Origin: Flavobacterium sp.
Lineage (GTDB): Bacteria > Bacteroidota > Bacteroidia > Flavobacteriales > Flavobacteriaceae
Length of the DNA: 64,000 bases
Assembly (NCBI GenBank): GCA_015234525.1
Contig: JADGMX010000007.1
Span: forward strand, 223,581-287,580
Reading direction: 5' to 3'
Below are positions 37,020 to 46,973 of the stretch, piece after piece; the stretch's first letter is position 1, and each line of letters begins with the position of its first letter. The position numbers were made by a program, and so were the translations under genes. Below the pieces are notes generated by a model. That model did no database searches. It was not told the DNA's origin and saw only the letters and a program-made list of their open reading frames with translations.

Positions 37020-37468
37020 AAGCTGTCATCCAGCGAGTCGCTTCAGCATCGGTAACGGTTGATGATAAAATCGTTGGCGAAATCCAAACCGGATTGTTGG
37101 TGTTAATCGGCATCGAAGACCAGGATTCGGATGAAGATATCTCTTGGCTTTCATCCAAAATTGTCAATATGCGGCTATTCCCGGACAGTGAGGGCGTGAT
37201 GAACCTGTCACTTCTCGATATCGGAGCCCAAATTCTTATTATCAGTCAGTTCACTCTTCAGGCATCAACTAAAAAAGGCAATCGCCCGAGTTACATTAAA
37301 GCGGCAAAGCCCGAAATCGCGATTCCAATCTATCAAAAATTCATTTCTGAAGTCCAAAGTTTAGTATCTCAACCCGTTCAAACAGGCATATTTGGTGCGG
37401 ATATGAAAGTTAATTTGCTCAACGACGGGCCGGTAACGATAATTATGGACACAAAAAACAGGTTTTAA
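37016..37468 (+). CDS. dtd: D-aminoacyl-tRNA deacylase
   Basis: It hydrolyses D-amino acids and glycine from mischarged tRNA. The 150 residues carry KAVIQRVASASVTVD, the catalytic ISQFTLQA loop and the cross-dimer NDGPVTIIMDT (Gly-Pro motif). The start codon is GTG, overlapping the rsgA stop. Confidence 0.97.
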   Translation: MKAVIQRVASASVTVDDKIVGEIQTGLLVLIGIEDQDSDEDISWLSSKIVNMRLFPDSEGVMNLSLLDIGAQILIISQFTLQASTKKGNRPSYIKAAKPEIAIPIYQKFISEVQSLVSQPVQTGIFGADMKVNLLNDGPVTIIMDTKNRF

Positions 37469-37490
37469 CTGTTAAATATTTCTAAAATTA

Positions 37491-37498
37491 TATCTTTG
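37491..37498 (+). promoter_or_regulatory. -7 box for the DUF3857 gene run
   Basis: TATCTTTG lies 16 bases before the ATG at 37515. No TTG is evident at -33. It suggests a separate start for the DUF3857 genes downstream of dtd. Confidence 0.5.
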
Positions 37499-37514
37499 CC
37501 CGAAATCTTCCGCT

Positions 37515-39398
37515 ATGAAATTTCTAACCGCTTTTCTGCTGCTGTGCACATGCGCAGTATTTCCGCAGAAACCTGAGTTCGCATTTCCATTAATTCCAGC
37601 CGGTTTAACCGAGAATGCAAATGCAGTTGTCCGTTTAAACAAACTTGACATCGAAATCCCGTCTAAAAGCACGGTTGTAATCAAAACCTATCGCGCTGTA
37701 ACAGTGTTGAACGAAAAAGGATTGTCAGCATTAAACGCCAATGAAACCCGAAACGTGCGCTCGATAGGAGCTGTGGTTTATGACGCGTACGGTGTCGAAA
37801 TCAAAAAACTTCGCCGTAAAGACTTTAAAGAAACGTCGGTATCACAAGGCTCACTGATCTCAGATAATAAGATGGTCTACCTTGATTATACACCGGTAAA
37901 ATATCCGTTTACAATGGTTTATGAAAGTGAAACCAGCGATTCTAATACGGCTTTTCTTCCGCAATGGTTCCCAATTGATGAGCCATTCTGCTCGGTTGAG
38001 AAATCGATTGTCACGGTAAATTATCCTTCAGATCTGGGTTTCAAATACAAAAATTACAATTTTGCCCCGAATCAACTTGTCGAAACCAAATCGGCTAACA
38101 GCTTGACTTTAAGCGTTGAAAACCTGACTGCGACAAAGGCTGAGCAGTATTCGCCGTCATTCAGTCAGTTGGTTCCGTATACCTTATTTGGTCTTGAGAA
38201 ATTTAAACTCGAAGGTGTTGAGGGTGATGCCGCTAGTTGGCAATCGTTTGGAAAATGGATGCACGACAACCTTCTTGTTGGTACCGATGCGCTTTCAGAT
38301 GAGACTAAAAGTACGATCAGAACGTTAGTTGGCGCTGAGAAGGATCCGATTGCAAAAGCGAGGATCGTTTATCAATACATGCAAAGTAAAACGCGTTATG
38401 TCAGCATTCAACTTGGAATTGGCGGCTGGAAACCGATGCTTGCTAAAGATGTCGATCGATTAGGTTATGGCGATTGTAAGGCATTGACAAATTATACCAA
38501 AGCGTTGCTTGATGCTGTTGGTGTTCAATCGCATTACGCTGTAATTTATGGAGATGAGCAAAAACGAAGCCTTAATCCTGATTTTGTGTCGATGCAAGGC
38601 AATCACGTGATTCTGGCAATTCCGAACAACAACGCTTATACCTGGCTCGAATGTACGAGTCAAACAGCGCCGTTTGGCTTTCAGGCGAATTTTACTGATG
38701 ACCGAATGGCACTTCTGATTAAACCTGAAGGCGGCGAGCTTGTTCGAACTACAGTATATGATAGCAAAAAGAACGCTCAGCAATCAGAAGGGAGATATGC
38801 TATCGATGCTGATGGTGTGACAAGCGGAACCGTACGTATCAAATCCCACGGAACTCAGTTTGATTACAAACAATCGCTTACCAGATTATCGCAAACAGAT
38901 CTCGATCTTCACTACAAGAATTATTTCAGCAATGTCAATAATTTAAAAGTGAAAAAAGCGACCATTACAAACGATCGTGATGTGGTCGAATTTGTGGAAG
39001 ACATTATCATCGAAGCTGAGCGATATGCAAGTGTCGATCAAAACCGAATTATTTTTCCGGTGAACCTTTTCAATCAGCAACGAAGCGTGCCACAACGATA
39101 TCGTACAAGAACAAACCCGGTTGAGATCAGTCGCGGGTATTTTGACTATGACGATATTATAATTGATTTGCCGGCAGGTTACAAAATTGAAGCGAAACCG
39201 GACAATGCGTTGATAACTGAGAAATTTGGTGAATACAAAACCGAATACGAATTGATCTCAGAAAATCAAGTGCGTTACAAAAGATATCTGGAGATAAAAG
39301 AAGGTCAATTCGACACAAAAGATTACGAGAGTTTTAGAAAATTTAGAGAAAACATCGCGAGAAATGACAACGCGAAAATGGTATTGGTAAAAATATAA
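37515..39398 (+). CDS. DUF3857 / transglutaminase-like secreted protein 1
   Basis: The 627 residues have a signal peptide (FLTAFLLLCTCAVFP), a DUF3857 beta domain (about 50-220) and a transglutaminase-like core. Here the catalytic Cys321 is present (RLGYGDCKALTNYTKALLDAVG), with a downstream His (QGNHVILAIPN) and an acidic residue (WLECTSQ). A DUF3858-like beta region ends the chain. It is probably periplasmic; the substrate is unknown. It is first of three tandem paralogues and the only one with the Cys. The next gene starts three bases after its stop. Confidence 0.88.
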   Translation: MKFLTAFLLLCTCAVFPQKPEFAFPLIPAGLTENANAVVRLNKLDIEIPSKSTVVIKTYRAVTVLNEKGLSALNANETRNVRSIGAVVYDAYGVEIKKLRRKDFKETSVSQGSLISDNKMVYLDYTPVKYPFTMVYESETSDSNTAFLPQWFPIDEPFCSVEKSIVTVNYPSDLGFKYKNYNFAPNQLVETKSANSLTLSVENLTATKAEQYSPSFSQLVPYTLFGLEKFKLEGVEGDAASWQSFGKWMHDNLLVGTDALSDETKSTIRTLVGAEKDPIAKARIVYQYMQSKTRYVSIQLGIGGWKPMLAKDVDRLGYGDCKALTNYTKALLDAVGVQSHYAVIYGDEQKRSLNPDFVSMQGNHVILAIPNNNAYTWLECTSQTAPFGFQANFTDDRMALLIKPEGGELVRTTVYDSKKNAQQSEGRYAIDADGVTSGTVRIKSHGTQFDYKQSLTRLSQTDLDLHYKNYFSNVNNLKVKKATITNDRDVVEFVEDIIIEAERYASVDQNRIIFPVNLFNQQRSVPQRYRTRTNPVEISRGYFDYDDIIIDLPAGYKIEAKPDNALITEKFGEYKTEYELISENQVRYKRYLEIKEGQFDTKDYESFRKFRENIARNDNAKMVLVKI

Positions 39399-39401
39399 TT
39401 T

Positions 39402-41420
39402 ATGAAAATGAAAACTATAAAAACGGTTTGGCTGATTTGCCTTTTGAGCTTTTTCACAGTGCAAATCAACGCACAAAAATTTCAACTCGGTAAAGTTTCT
39501 ATCGAAGAACTACAGGAAAAAAGTCACCCGCTTGAGCCTGATGCCGAAGCTGCAGTTCTATACGAAAATGGTCGGACTTACTTCGAATTCTCTGAAAATA
39601 CGGGCTTTGGATTAATTACCGAAGTTGAAATTCGGATTAAGATTTACTCAAATAAAGGTTTGGATTGGGCAAACAGAATTGTACCGTATTATGTTGGTCA
39701 AACGCCACATGAACGTGTTGATTTCAGCGATGCGTATACCTACAACTTGGTAAACGGAAAGATCGAAAAGACCAAGCTAAAACGCGAAGGCGAATTCGAC
39801 GAAAAGATCAACCGATACTACAATCAAAAGAAAATTACGATGCCGGCTGTTAAAGAAGGTTCGGTAATCGAGTATAAGTACGTGATAAAATCGCCATTTA
39901 TTTCAACTTTCACACCTTGGAGTTTTCAAACGATGATCCCGGTAAATCACTCGGTTTTCGAAACAAAAATTCCTGAGTATTTCACGTATAACCTGAACAT
40001 GCGCGGATCGGTTTCACCACAAGTTGATCGGAAGACCATCAGAAAAACGGTTAATTGGACAACTAGAACCCGGACTGACGATATGATATTAGCTTCGTCA
40101 TTCAATAAAGAAAAGTTGGAATATACTGAGAATTCGACCATTTACACGATGAGTGCAATGCCATCGTTAAAGCAGGAAGATTTTGTGAGCAACATCAATA
40201 ATTACACGGCAACACTCGAGCACGAACTCAGTATGATTGCGTATCCAAATTCGCCTATTGAGCATTTTGCGACCTCATGGGAAGAAGTTGTGAAGAAAAT
40301 TTATGAGTCGCCTGATTTTGGAGCCGAGTTGTCGCGCACCGGATATTTTGAAGACGTTATCAACCCGATCAAAGCTGCATCAAAGAACGATGCTGAAAAA
40401 GTGGCGAAAATTTTTAGCCTTGTCCAGAATTCGATGAACTGGAATGGATATTACGGATACCAATGTCAAGATGGCGTTCGTCGTGCGTTTAAAGATAAAA
40501 CCGGAAATATCGGAGAAATTAACCTGATGCTGACTGCCATGTTACGTCACGCAGGACTGAATGCGAACCCGGTTTTAACCAGTACACGCGATAACGGAAT
40601 TTCGTATTTCCCAAATCGCCGGGCGTACAACTATGTTGTGGTGGCTGTAGAAACTGCTGACGGATACTATCTGCTCGACGCGACAAGCAAACACAGTCAA
40701 CCGAATCTTTTGCCTATCCGTACCTTAAACTGGGTTGGCCGATTAATTCGAAAAGATGGAACTTCAATGGCGGTTAATCTGATGCCGTCTGCGCCTTCAA
40801 AAGAGGTAGTTACTGTACTTGCAAGTATCGACGGGACCGGTAAAATGGAAGGTAAGCTCAGAGATCAGTATCACGATTATACCGCAATGCAGTTCCGTGA
40901 TCGTTTCAGAAATGCAGCTCGCGAGGGTTACCTCGAAAAGCTTGAGCAGAATTATGGCGGTATCGAGATCGATGATTACACTTCCGTGGATGATGATCTG
41001 TACAAGCCGGTCGTGGAGAGTTTCTCATTTGTACACAATGCTGCCGCCGATGTGGTTAGCGATAAAGTTTATTTTTCACCGATGATGTTCCTCGGATATT
41101 CTGAAAATCCGTTTAAGCAGGAGAAACGCGAGTACCCGGTTGATTTCATCTTCCCGCGTCAAGATAAATACACTATTACGATAAAAGTTCCGGATGGTTA
41201 TGCCGTAGAGTCAATTCCAGCTGCGACATCAGTTGCTATGGATAAAAACTTAGGTCGGTTCTCGTTCAACATCACATCTGTCGGAAATTCAATCCAACTT
41301 GCCAGCGCACTCGATATCAATCAGGCAATCATTACTGCAGACGACTACGAATCATTAAAATCGTTCTTTAAATTGGTTGTCGAAAAACAACAAGAAAAAA
41401 TAGTTCTTAAGAAAATTTAA
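39402..41420 (+). CDS. DUF3857 / transglutaminase-like protein 2, Cys-less
   Basis: The 672-residue protein has a signal peptide (IKTVWLICLLSFFTVQINA), a DUF3857 domain (about 60-230) and a transglutaminase-like region. In the position of the GDC motif it reads GNIGEIN (368-374), so the nucleophile Cys is replaced by Ile. The surrounding TAMLRHAGLNANPVLTSTRDNG and YYLLDATSK are kept. It is therefore probably a binding or scaffolding relative, not a transglutaminase. It is closer to protein 3 than to protein 1, and its stop overlaps the next ATG by one base. Confidence 0.87.
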   Translation: MKMKTIKTVWLICLLSFFTVQINAQKFQLGKVSIEELQEKSHPLEPDAEAAVLYENGRTYFEFSENTGFGLITEVEIRIKIYSNKGLDWANRIVPYYVGQTPHERVDFSDAYTYNLVNGKIEKTKLKREGEFDEKINRYYNQKKITMPAVKEGSVIEYKYVIKSPFISTFTPWSFQTMIPVNHSVFETKIPEYFTYNLNMRGSVSPQVDRKTIRKTVNWTTRTRTDDMILASSFNKEKLEYTENSTIYTMSAMPSLKQEDFVSNINNYTATLEHELSMIAYPNSPIEHFATSWEEVVKKIYESPDFGAELSRTGYFEDVINPIKAASKNDAEKVAKIFSLVQNSMNWNGYYGYQCQDGVRRAFKDKTGNIGEINLMLTAMLRHAGLNANPVLTSTRDNGISYFPNRRAYNYVVVAVETADGYYLLDATSKHSQPNLLPIRTLNWVGRLIRKDGTSMAVNLMPSAPSKEVVTVLASIDGTGKMEGKLRDQYHDYTAMQFRDRFRNAAREGYLEKLEQNYGGIEIDDYTSVDDDLYKPVVESFSFVHNAAADVVSDKVYFSPMMFLGYSENPFKQEKREYPVDFIFPRQDKYTITIKVPDGYAVESIPAATSVAMDKNLGRFSFNITSVGNSIQLASALDINQAIITADDYESLKSFFKLVVEKQQEKIVLKKI

Positions 41421-43381
41421 TGATTAACATGTCAATCACTGTCGCGATTAAGCGTTTGTTTATTGCGGTATTCATTTTATCGTCGGCAGTTACTTTTGGA
41501 CAAAAGCACAGTTTGGGAAAAGTGTCGATAGATGAGTTGAAACAAAAGGCGCATCCAACAGACACCAGTGCCGCAGCCGCAGTATTGTTCAAAAAATCAA
41601 TATTGTCATTCAGCATTTCGGGTCATGGCTATTGGCTGGTAACGGTTGAAACTGATGTCAGGATTAAAATCTATTCAACTGAGGGTTATAATTACGCAAA
41701 CGTCGAACAGTCGTTTTATCAAGGTGTTCACGATGAAAAAGTAACGTTCTCTGAAGCTGTGACTTATAACTTAGTTGATGGCAAAATTGAGAAGACGAAA
41801 CTCAAAGGCGAAGGCGAATTTGTTGAAAAGCCAAACAAGAATATCAAAGTAAAAAAGATTACGTTGCCAAACGTTCGTGAAGGATCAATCATCGAGTATC
41901 GCACCGTTTTCCAGACCTACAATGTCAGCGAACTTCCGGACTTTTTCTTTCAACAGGAAATTCCTGTCGAATATGTCGAGTATCAGGTTACAACACCTCA
42001 ATTCTTTGTTTACAATAAAGTTCTTGGCGGAACTTTGAGTCCGAAGCGCGTGGATACAAACGTGAAACGTATTAATGAATATAACGAACTTCGCTCAAAC
42101 TTTGTGTTGGAAAAGGTCCCGGCACTAGTCGATGAGGCGTATGTTAGCAACATCAATAATTTCCGTTCGAGATTGTGCTATGAGCTTGCCACCAAAATCG
42201 ATCAATCAGGGAGGAAAACTGAAGTCGCATCGTCATGGGAAGCGGTGTCAAAGCAGATTTACGATCACGATTCATTTGGCCGCGAATTAGATCGGAGCAA
42301 TTATTTCAAGGATGATCTCGCGACGGTTTTGGTTGGCGCAAACACGAAAATTGAGAAGATTAACCTCATTTTTGAATTTGTGCAGAAAAAAATGACATGG
42401 AACCACTACCTCGGCTACCATTGTAATCAGGGAGTTATCGAGGCGTACAAGAATGCATCAGGAAATGTGGCTGAGATCAATTTGATGTTGACCGCAATGC
42501 TGAGGTCGGCCGGACTCGAAGCAAATCCCGTTTTGGTAAGCACACGAGCGAACGGAATCACGTTGTATCCGAGTCGCACCGGATATAATTATGTAATTGC
42601 CAGTGCAATGTCTGATGAAGGTTTGATTTTACTAGATGCGACGAGTAAAGTTAACCGACCGGGAATCCTTCCACATCGCGCCATCAATTGGATTGGTCGG
42701 ATGTTAAAGCCAAATCATACCACGCAATTAGTCGGAATTGAACCTAAATTTAAATCGATCGAAGCAGTAACTTTGGCCGCGACCGTCGATCAAAGCGGAA
42801 AGATTTCAGGAAAAATCCGAAATTATATGACCGATTATACCGCGTTTTCGTTTCGCGAGCAGTATCTGAATCTGAATGAAACCGCATACATTGAAATGCT
42901 TGAACGTAAGAATTCGGGTATCGAGATCGGCGAATATACCATTACAAATCAGCGCGATTTTATGTTGCCCGTCGTCGAAGAATATAATTTTGAAACCAAC
43001 AATGCCGTTGATATCATCGGTGACAAAATCTACGTGTCGCCAATGATGTTTTTGCGATACGGCAGAAACCCGTTTAAGCAGGAAGATCGCAGTTATCCGG
43101 TTGATTTTATCTTTCCAAAACAGGAAAAATATTCGATCATCATTAATTTGCCGGAAGGATACACCATTGAGTCGGTGCCCGCATCAGCAAGTTTCGGTAT
43201 TGAAGATAACATTGGCACGTTTAAATATATTATCGCACAAACGGGTAATCAAATACAGCTTTCAGCGAGTTTGGATTTAAATGTAGCTGTTGTTCAACAA
43301 CAACACTATCACGGATTGCAATCGCTTTTTAATCAAATGATCGCTAAGCAAAACGAGAAAATCGTACTAAAACGAATTTAA
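41420..43381 (+). CDS. DUF3857 / transglutaminase-like protein 3, Cys-less
   Basis: The 653-residue protein has the same layout as its upstream neighbour: signal peptide (cleaved near VTFG), DUF3857, transglutaminase-like region, beta C-terminus. The active-site segment is GNVAEIN (348-354), with Val at the Cys position. Shared segments with protein 2 include the N-terminal LGKVSIDELKQKAHP and C-terminal YPVDFIFPKQEKYSI. This shows a recent-enough duplication. It overlaps the preceding stop (TAATG) and is followed after one base by the MazG-like gene. Confidence 0.87.
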   Translation: MINMSITVAIKRLFIAVFILSSAVTFGQKHSLGKVSIDELKQKAHPTDTSAAAAVLFKKSILSFSISGHGYWLVTVETDVRIKIYSTEGYNYANVEQSFYQGVHDEKVTFSEAVTYNLVDGKIEKTKLKGEGEFVEKPNKNIKVKKITLPNVREGSIIEYRTVFQTYNVSELPDFFFQQEIPVEYVEYQVTTPQFFVYNKVLGGTLSPKRVDTNVKRINEYNELRSNFVLEKVPALVDEAYVSNINNFRSRLCYELATKIDQSGRKTEVASSWEAVSKQIYDHDSFGRELDRSNYFKDDLATVLVGANTKIEKINLIFEFVQKKMTWNHYLGYHCNQGVIEAYKNASGNVAEINLMLTAMLRSAGLEANPVLVSTRANGITLYPSRTGYNYVIASAMSDEGLILLDATSKVNRPGILPHRAINWIGRMLKPNHTTQLVGIEPKFKSIEAVTLAATVDQSGKISGKIRNYMTDYTAFSFREQYLNLNETAYIEMLERKNSGIEIGEYTITNQRDFMLPVVEEYNFETNNAVDIIGDKIYVSPMMFLRYGRNPFKQEDRSYPVDFIFPKQEKYSIIINLPEGYTIESVPASASFGIEDNIGTFKYIIAQTGNQIQLSASLDLNVAVVQQQHYHGLQSLFNQMIAKQNEKIVLKRI

Positions 43382-43382
43382 T

Positions 43383-43709
43383 ATGGACCTTAAAAATTCG
43401 CAGCTCGCCGTTGATAATTGGATAAAAGAGCACGGAGTCAGATACTTTAACGAACTGACAAATATGGCGCAACTCACCGAGGAAGTGGGCGAGGTAGCAC
43501 GAATCATCGCTCGTCGTTATGGCGAACAATCAGAAAAGGAAAGCGACAAGAATAAAGACCTCGGTGAAGAACTTGCCGATGTCGTTTTCGTGGTTCTCTG
43601 TCTGGCAAACCAAACCGGAGTTGATCTTCAGCAGGCGTTCGATAAAAAAATGGACCTAAAATCAAAACGTGATCACGATCGGCATCACAACAACGAAAAG
43701 CTGAAATAG
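43383..43709 (+). CDS. MazG-like nucleotide pyrophosphohydrolase
   Basis: The 108-residue all-helical protein has the MazG EExxE...ExxD pattern: QLTEEVGEVARIIARRYG and DLGEELADVVFVVLCLANQ. It likely hydrolyses non-canonical NTPs or dCTP to the monophosphate. The start follows the DUF3857 stop after one base, so it is in that operon. The substrate is not clear. Confidence 0.92.
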   Translation: MDLKNSQLAVDNWIKEHGVRYFNELTNMAQLTEEVGEVARIIARRYGEQSEKESDKNKDLGEELADVVFVVLCLANQTGVDLQQAFDKKMDLKSKRDHDRHHNNEKLK

Positions 43710-43742
43710 AATCCGTAATTTTCGGAACTCAAAATTCAGAAA

Positions 43743-44987
43743 GTGACCATTCGGATTAATCCTTCACAGATCATCACAAATTCGGAAATCAACATTCCGG
43801 GTTCGAAGTCTGAAACCAATCGGTTGTTGATTTTGCAGGCACTTTACCCAAACCTGCAACTCGGGAATGCATCGTTTTCCGACGATTCGCAGGTGGTTGT
43901 CGATGCGCTTAAAACGGGTTCGGATACGATCAATGTGGGTCATGCCGGAACAGCAATGCGATTTCTGACGGCGTATTTCTCGACAGCGGAAAACCGAATT
44001 GTGACACTAACGGGTTCCGATCGGATGACGCAACGTCCCATCAAAATATTGGTTGACGCGTTGAGGTCTATCGGAGCTGAAATTGAATATCTCGGCACGG
44101 AAGGATTTCCACCGCTGAAAATTGTCGGTCAACCACTAAGTGAAAGTTTCGTTGAACTTCCGGCCAATATCAGCAGTCAATATATTTCGGCACTTTTGCT
44201 GATTGCACCAAAACTCGAAAATGGACTCAAAATTTCGTTACTGGGAAACATCACCTCAAGACCGTATATAAATATGACTTTGGCGTTGCTATCGCAGATA
44301 GGCGTCACTTCAACGTTTGTCGGAAACACCATTATTGTTGCGCCAAGACGTGATATTCCTTCGGTTACTTTTACTGTTGAAAGCGATTGGTCGGCAGTAT
44401 CATATTATTATTCCATTGTCGCACTTTCTCCCTTAGGCTGGAGGTTGCGACTTAAATCCTTCCGGAAAAATAGTGTTCAGGGCGATAGTAAACTGATGGC
44501 GATTTATAAATTGCTTGGCGTAGACTCGAGCTTTGAAGACGATTATTTGGTATTGAGTCGCATTGCTATTGATCAAAAAAACATTGAACTTGACTTAAAC
44601 GACACGCCCGATATCGCTCAGACCATCGCGGTAACTTGTTTGGCACTGCAGATTGATTGCCGTCTGCGCGGATTGCATACGCTCTCGATTAAAGAGACCG
44701 ATCGGCTGAAAGCGATGAAAATTGAAATTGAGAAGTTAGGCGGCCGGGCTGATATTTCGGATGATGAATTACGGGTTTATCCAACCGCTAATCTCAATGA
44801 AAACATTACGATTGAAACCTATCACGACCATCGAATGGCGATGTCTTTTGCGCCGATAGGATTAAAAACATCAATATTTATTGCCGATGCGATGGTAGTT
44901 ACAAAATCATATCCCAACTTTTGGGAAGATTTAGTTAAAATCGGATTTGACATTGATCGCTGGTTTTTGGGCAGATGCCAATGGTAG
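43743..44987 (+). CDS. aroA: 3-phosphoshikimate 1-carboxyvinyltransferase (EPSP synthase)
   Basis: It joins shikimate 3-phosphate and PEP in the sixth step of the shikimate pathway. The 414 residues carry IPGSKSETNRLLIL, VGHAGTAMRFLTAYF, RMTQRPI, SSQYISALLL, TPDIAQTIAVTCLAL, KETDRLKAMKIEIEKLG and YHDHRMAMSFA. The GTG at 43743 is the start (VTIRINPSQI). The C-terminal tail RWFLGRCQW goes a few residues past the usual KIGFDI end. Confidence 0.95.
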   Translation: MTIRINPSQIITNSEINIPGSKSETNRLLILQALYPNLQLGNASFSDDSQVVVDALKTGSDTINVGHAGTAMRFLTAYFSTAENRIVTLTGSDRMTQRPIKILVDALRSIGAEIEYLGTEGFPPLKIVGQPLSESFVELPANISSQYISALLLIAPKLENGLKISLLGNITSRPYINMTLALLSQIGVTSTFVGNTIIVAPRRDIPSVTFTVESDWSAVSYYYSIVALSPLGWRLRLKSFRKNSVQGDSKLMAIYKLLGVDSSFEDDYLVLSRIAIDQKNIELDLNDTPDIAQTIAVTCLALQIDCRLRGLHTLSIKETDRLKAMKIEIEKLGGRADISDDELRVYPTANLNENITIETYHDHRMAMSFAPIGLKTSIFIADAMVVTKSYPNFWEDLVKIGFDIDRWFLGRCQW

Positions 44988-45039
44988 CAAGGCTTTGGAA
45001 TTTCTAATATTTAGATTTCTCAAATAAAGGTCAAAACAC

Positions 45040-45071
45040 TTGACAACGCCTCTTTGAGGGTAGTATATTTG
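45040..45071 (+). promoter_or_regulatory. Promoter of queA
   Basis: TTG at 45040-45042 (in ACTTGACA) and TATATTTG at 45064-45071, 21 bases apart. The ATG follows 19 bases after the -7 box. Confidence 0.75.
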
Positions 45072-45090
45072 CATCTTTAAAAAATCTTAC

Positions 45091-46140
45091 ATGAAATTAT
45101 CTCATTTTCAGTTTAATCTACCAAAAGAACTATTAGCAGAACATCCGGCGGAGAATCGCGACGAATCGAGGTTGATGGTTATCGATCGCAAGAAAGGTAC
45201 AATCGAGCACAAAATGTTCCGCGATGTGATCGATTATTTTGGAGATGGTGACGTTTTAGTACTCAACAATACCAAAGTTTTTCCGGCAAGATTGTACGGA
45301 AATAAGGAAAAAACCGGTGCAAGGATTGAAGTTTTTTTGCTTCGAGAATTGAACTCAGAGCAGCGTCTTTGGGATGTTTTGGTTGATCCGGCAAGAAAAA
45401 TCCGAATCGGTAACAAACTTTACTTTGGCGATGACGATTCGCTTGTAGCAGAAGTTATCGACAACACCACCTCTCGTGGGCGAACGTTGAGGTTTTTGTA
45501 CGATGGTTCATATGACGAGTTCAGAAACAAATTGACAGAACTTGGCGAAACGCCGATCCCGAAATATATCAACCGCGAAGTTACGGCTGATGATGCTGAG
45601 CGTTATCAGACCATTTACGCGAAAGAAGAAGGCGCAGTTGCCGCTCCAACAGCCGGACTCCATTTTTCGAAACATTTATTGAAGCGACTTGAAATCAAAG
45701 GAGTAAAATTTGCCGAAATCACGCTTCACGTTGGTTTAGGAACTTTTAATCCTGTGGAAGTTGAAGATCTTTCAAAACACAAAATGGACTCGGAAGAATT
45801 GCGAATCACCCAAGATGCCTGCGATGTCGTAAACGAAGCTAAAGTGAAACGCAAAAGGATTTGCGCTGTAGGTACGACCTCGATGCGTGCGGTAGAAAGT
45901 TCGGTTTCATCTGCCAAAACGTTGAACCCATTTGATGGTTGGACAAATAAATTCATTTTTCCGCCGCACGATTTCTCGATAGCTGATTGCATGATCACAA
46001 ACTTCCACACGCCAAAATCGACGTTGTTGATGATGGTTTCTGCTTTTGTCGGTCACGATCTGATGAAAAAAGCATACGAAGAAGCGATCAAAGAAAAATA
46101 CAATTTCTACTCTTATGGAGATGCGATGCTGATTTTATAA
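45091..46140 (+). CDS. queA: S-adenosylmethionine:tRNA ribosyltransferase-isomerase
   Basis: It adds the epoxycyclopentane ring from SAM to 7-aminomethyl-deazaguanine in tRNA, in queuosine synthesis. The 349 residues contain [68 protein letters not shown] and [18 protein letters not shown]. queE at 58609 is another gene of the same pathway in this window. Its terminator lies inside the converging SIMPL gene. Confidence 0.97.
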   Translation: MKLSHFQFNLPKELLAEHPAENRDESRLMVIDRKKGTIEHKMFRDVIDYFGDGDVLVLNNTKVFPARLYGNKEKTGARIEVFLLRELNSEQRLWDVLVDPARKIRIGNKLYFGDDDSLVAEVIDNTTSRGRTLRFLYDGSYDEFRNKLTELGETPIPKYINREVTADDAERYQTIYAKEEGAVAAPTAGLHFSKHLLKRLEIKGVKFAEITLHVGLGTFNPVEVEDLSKHKMDSEELRITQDACDVVNEAKVKRKRICAVGTTSMRAVESSVSSAKTLNPFDGWTNKFIFPPHDFSIADCMITNFHTPKSTLLMMVSAFVGHDLMKKAYEEAIKEKYNFYSYGDAMLIL

Positions 46141-46146
46141 TCGTAT

Positions 46147-46878
46147 TTAATCTACTTGATAAACCAGCCGCACAGTAATATGTGCGGTTTTGTTTTTTGA
46201 ATGGGTGTTGAACGATCCGCCATATGAGAAATCCTCAGATGAATTTTGTCCGGTAATCTGAAACACGCCCATATCTGATTTTTTGAGATTTCCAAGTGAA
46301 CTTCCCGCATTCTCAGCAATGGTTTTGGCTCGCATGTTCGCGTCCTTAGTCGCTTCAGCGATCATCATTATCTTAAGCTCAGCAAGTTTGGTATAATAAT
46401 ATTCCGGCGGATTCGAATAAAACTCGACGCCCAGATTTATCAATTCGCTTGATTGGCGCGAAATTTCTTCGATTTTATCGACGTTGGCCGATTGAACGGT
46501 TACGTTTTGATTCAAGCTGTAGCCGGTAAAAATTTGCTGACGCATGCTTCCGTTATCGTTATATAGAAAATCAAAATCTTTGTTGAAATTCACGGCCGAA
46601 AACACGATTTCGCTTTCACTGATTCCTTTGGTAGTAAGATATTCCTTGATTTTTGTTCGATCGGAATCGAGTGTGGCGTATGCCTCTTTAAGAGTCATGC
46701 TTTTGCGCGAGAACGAGCCGCTCCATACGATCAGATCGGAGGTAAAATCCTTTTTTCCCGAACCGGTTACGCTGATCGTGTCGGCGTTTTTATGTCTGTT
46801 TTGAAATGCGTTTGCGAAAACAATAGCTGAAATTACAATTGCCAGGGCGAGAATTGCTGCCCAAAGATTATTTCTCAT
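46147..46878 (-). CDS. SIMPL-domain (DUF541) membrane-anchored protein
   Basis: The 243-residue protein has an N-terminal membrane anchor (WAAILALAIVISAIVFANAF) and a SIMPL domain (ISVTGSGKKDFTSDLIVWSGSFSRKSMTLKEAYATL ... AELKIMMIAEATKDANMRAKTIAENAGSSLG). The family includes BP26 and YggE, periplasmic or outer-surface proteins of unclear role that form channel-like rings in some cases. It converges on queA, and its last ~15 codons overlap the queA terminator hairpin. Confidence 0.92.
   Translation of the reverse strand: MRNNLWAAILALAIVISAIVFANAFQNRHKNADTISVTGSGKKDFTSDLIVWSGSFSRKSMTLKEAYATLDSDRTKIKEYLTTKGISESEIVFSAVNFNKDFDFLYNDNGSMRQQIFTGYSLNQNVTVQSANVDKIEEISRQSSELINLGVEFYSNPPEYYYTKLAELKIMMIAEATKDANMRAKTIAENAGSSLGNLKKSDMGVFQITGQNSSEDFSYGGSFNTHSKNKTAHITVRLVYQVD
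46168..46198 (+). terminator. queA terminator inside the SIMPL coding sequence
   Basis: CCGCACA (46168-46174) pairs with TGTGCGG (46181-46187), followed by a T-rich tract to 46198. It lies 27 bases after the queA stop and encodes, on the other strand, the SIMPL residues around KNKTAHITVRL. Confidence 0.85.
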
Positions 46879-46973
46879 GTGTTGGATTTATTTACTAAAG
46901 TATGAAATCGCCGCAATAGTTTGGTAATGCTTCATTTTTATTTTTAGTATTTTTACCAACCTAAAATTATGAT

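Noticed and set aside
38475..38477. DUF3857 trio as a transglutaminase toxin or defence system
   Set aside because: All three have Sec signal peptides and housekeeping neighbours; no immunity, nuclease or mobile gene is nearby.
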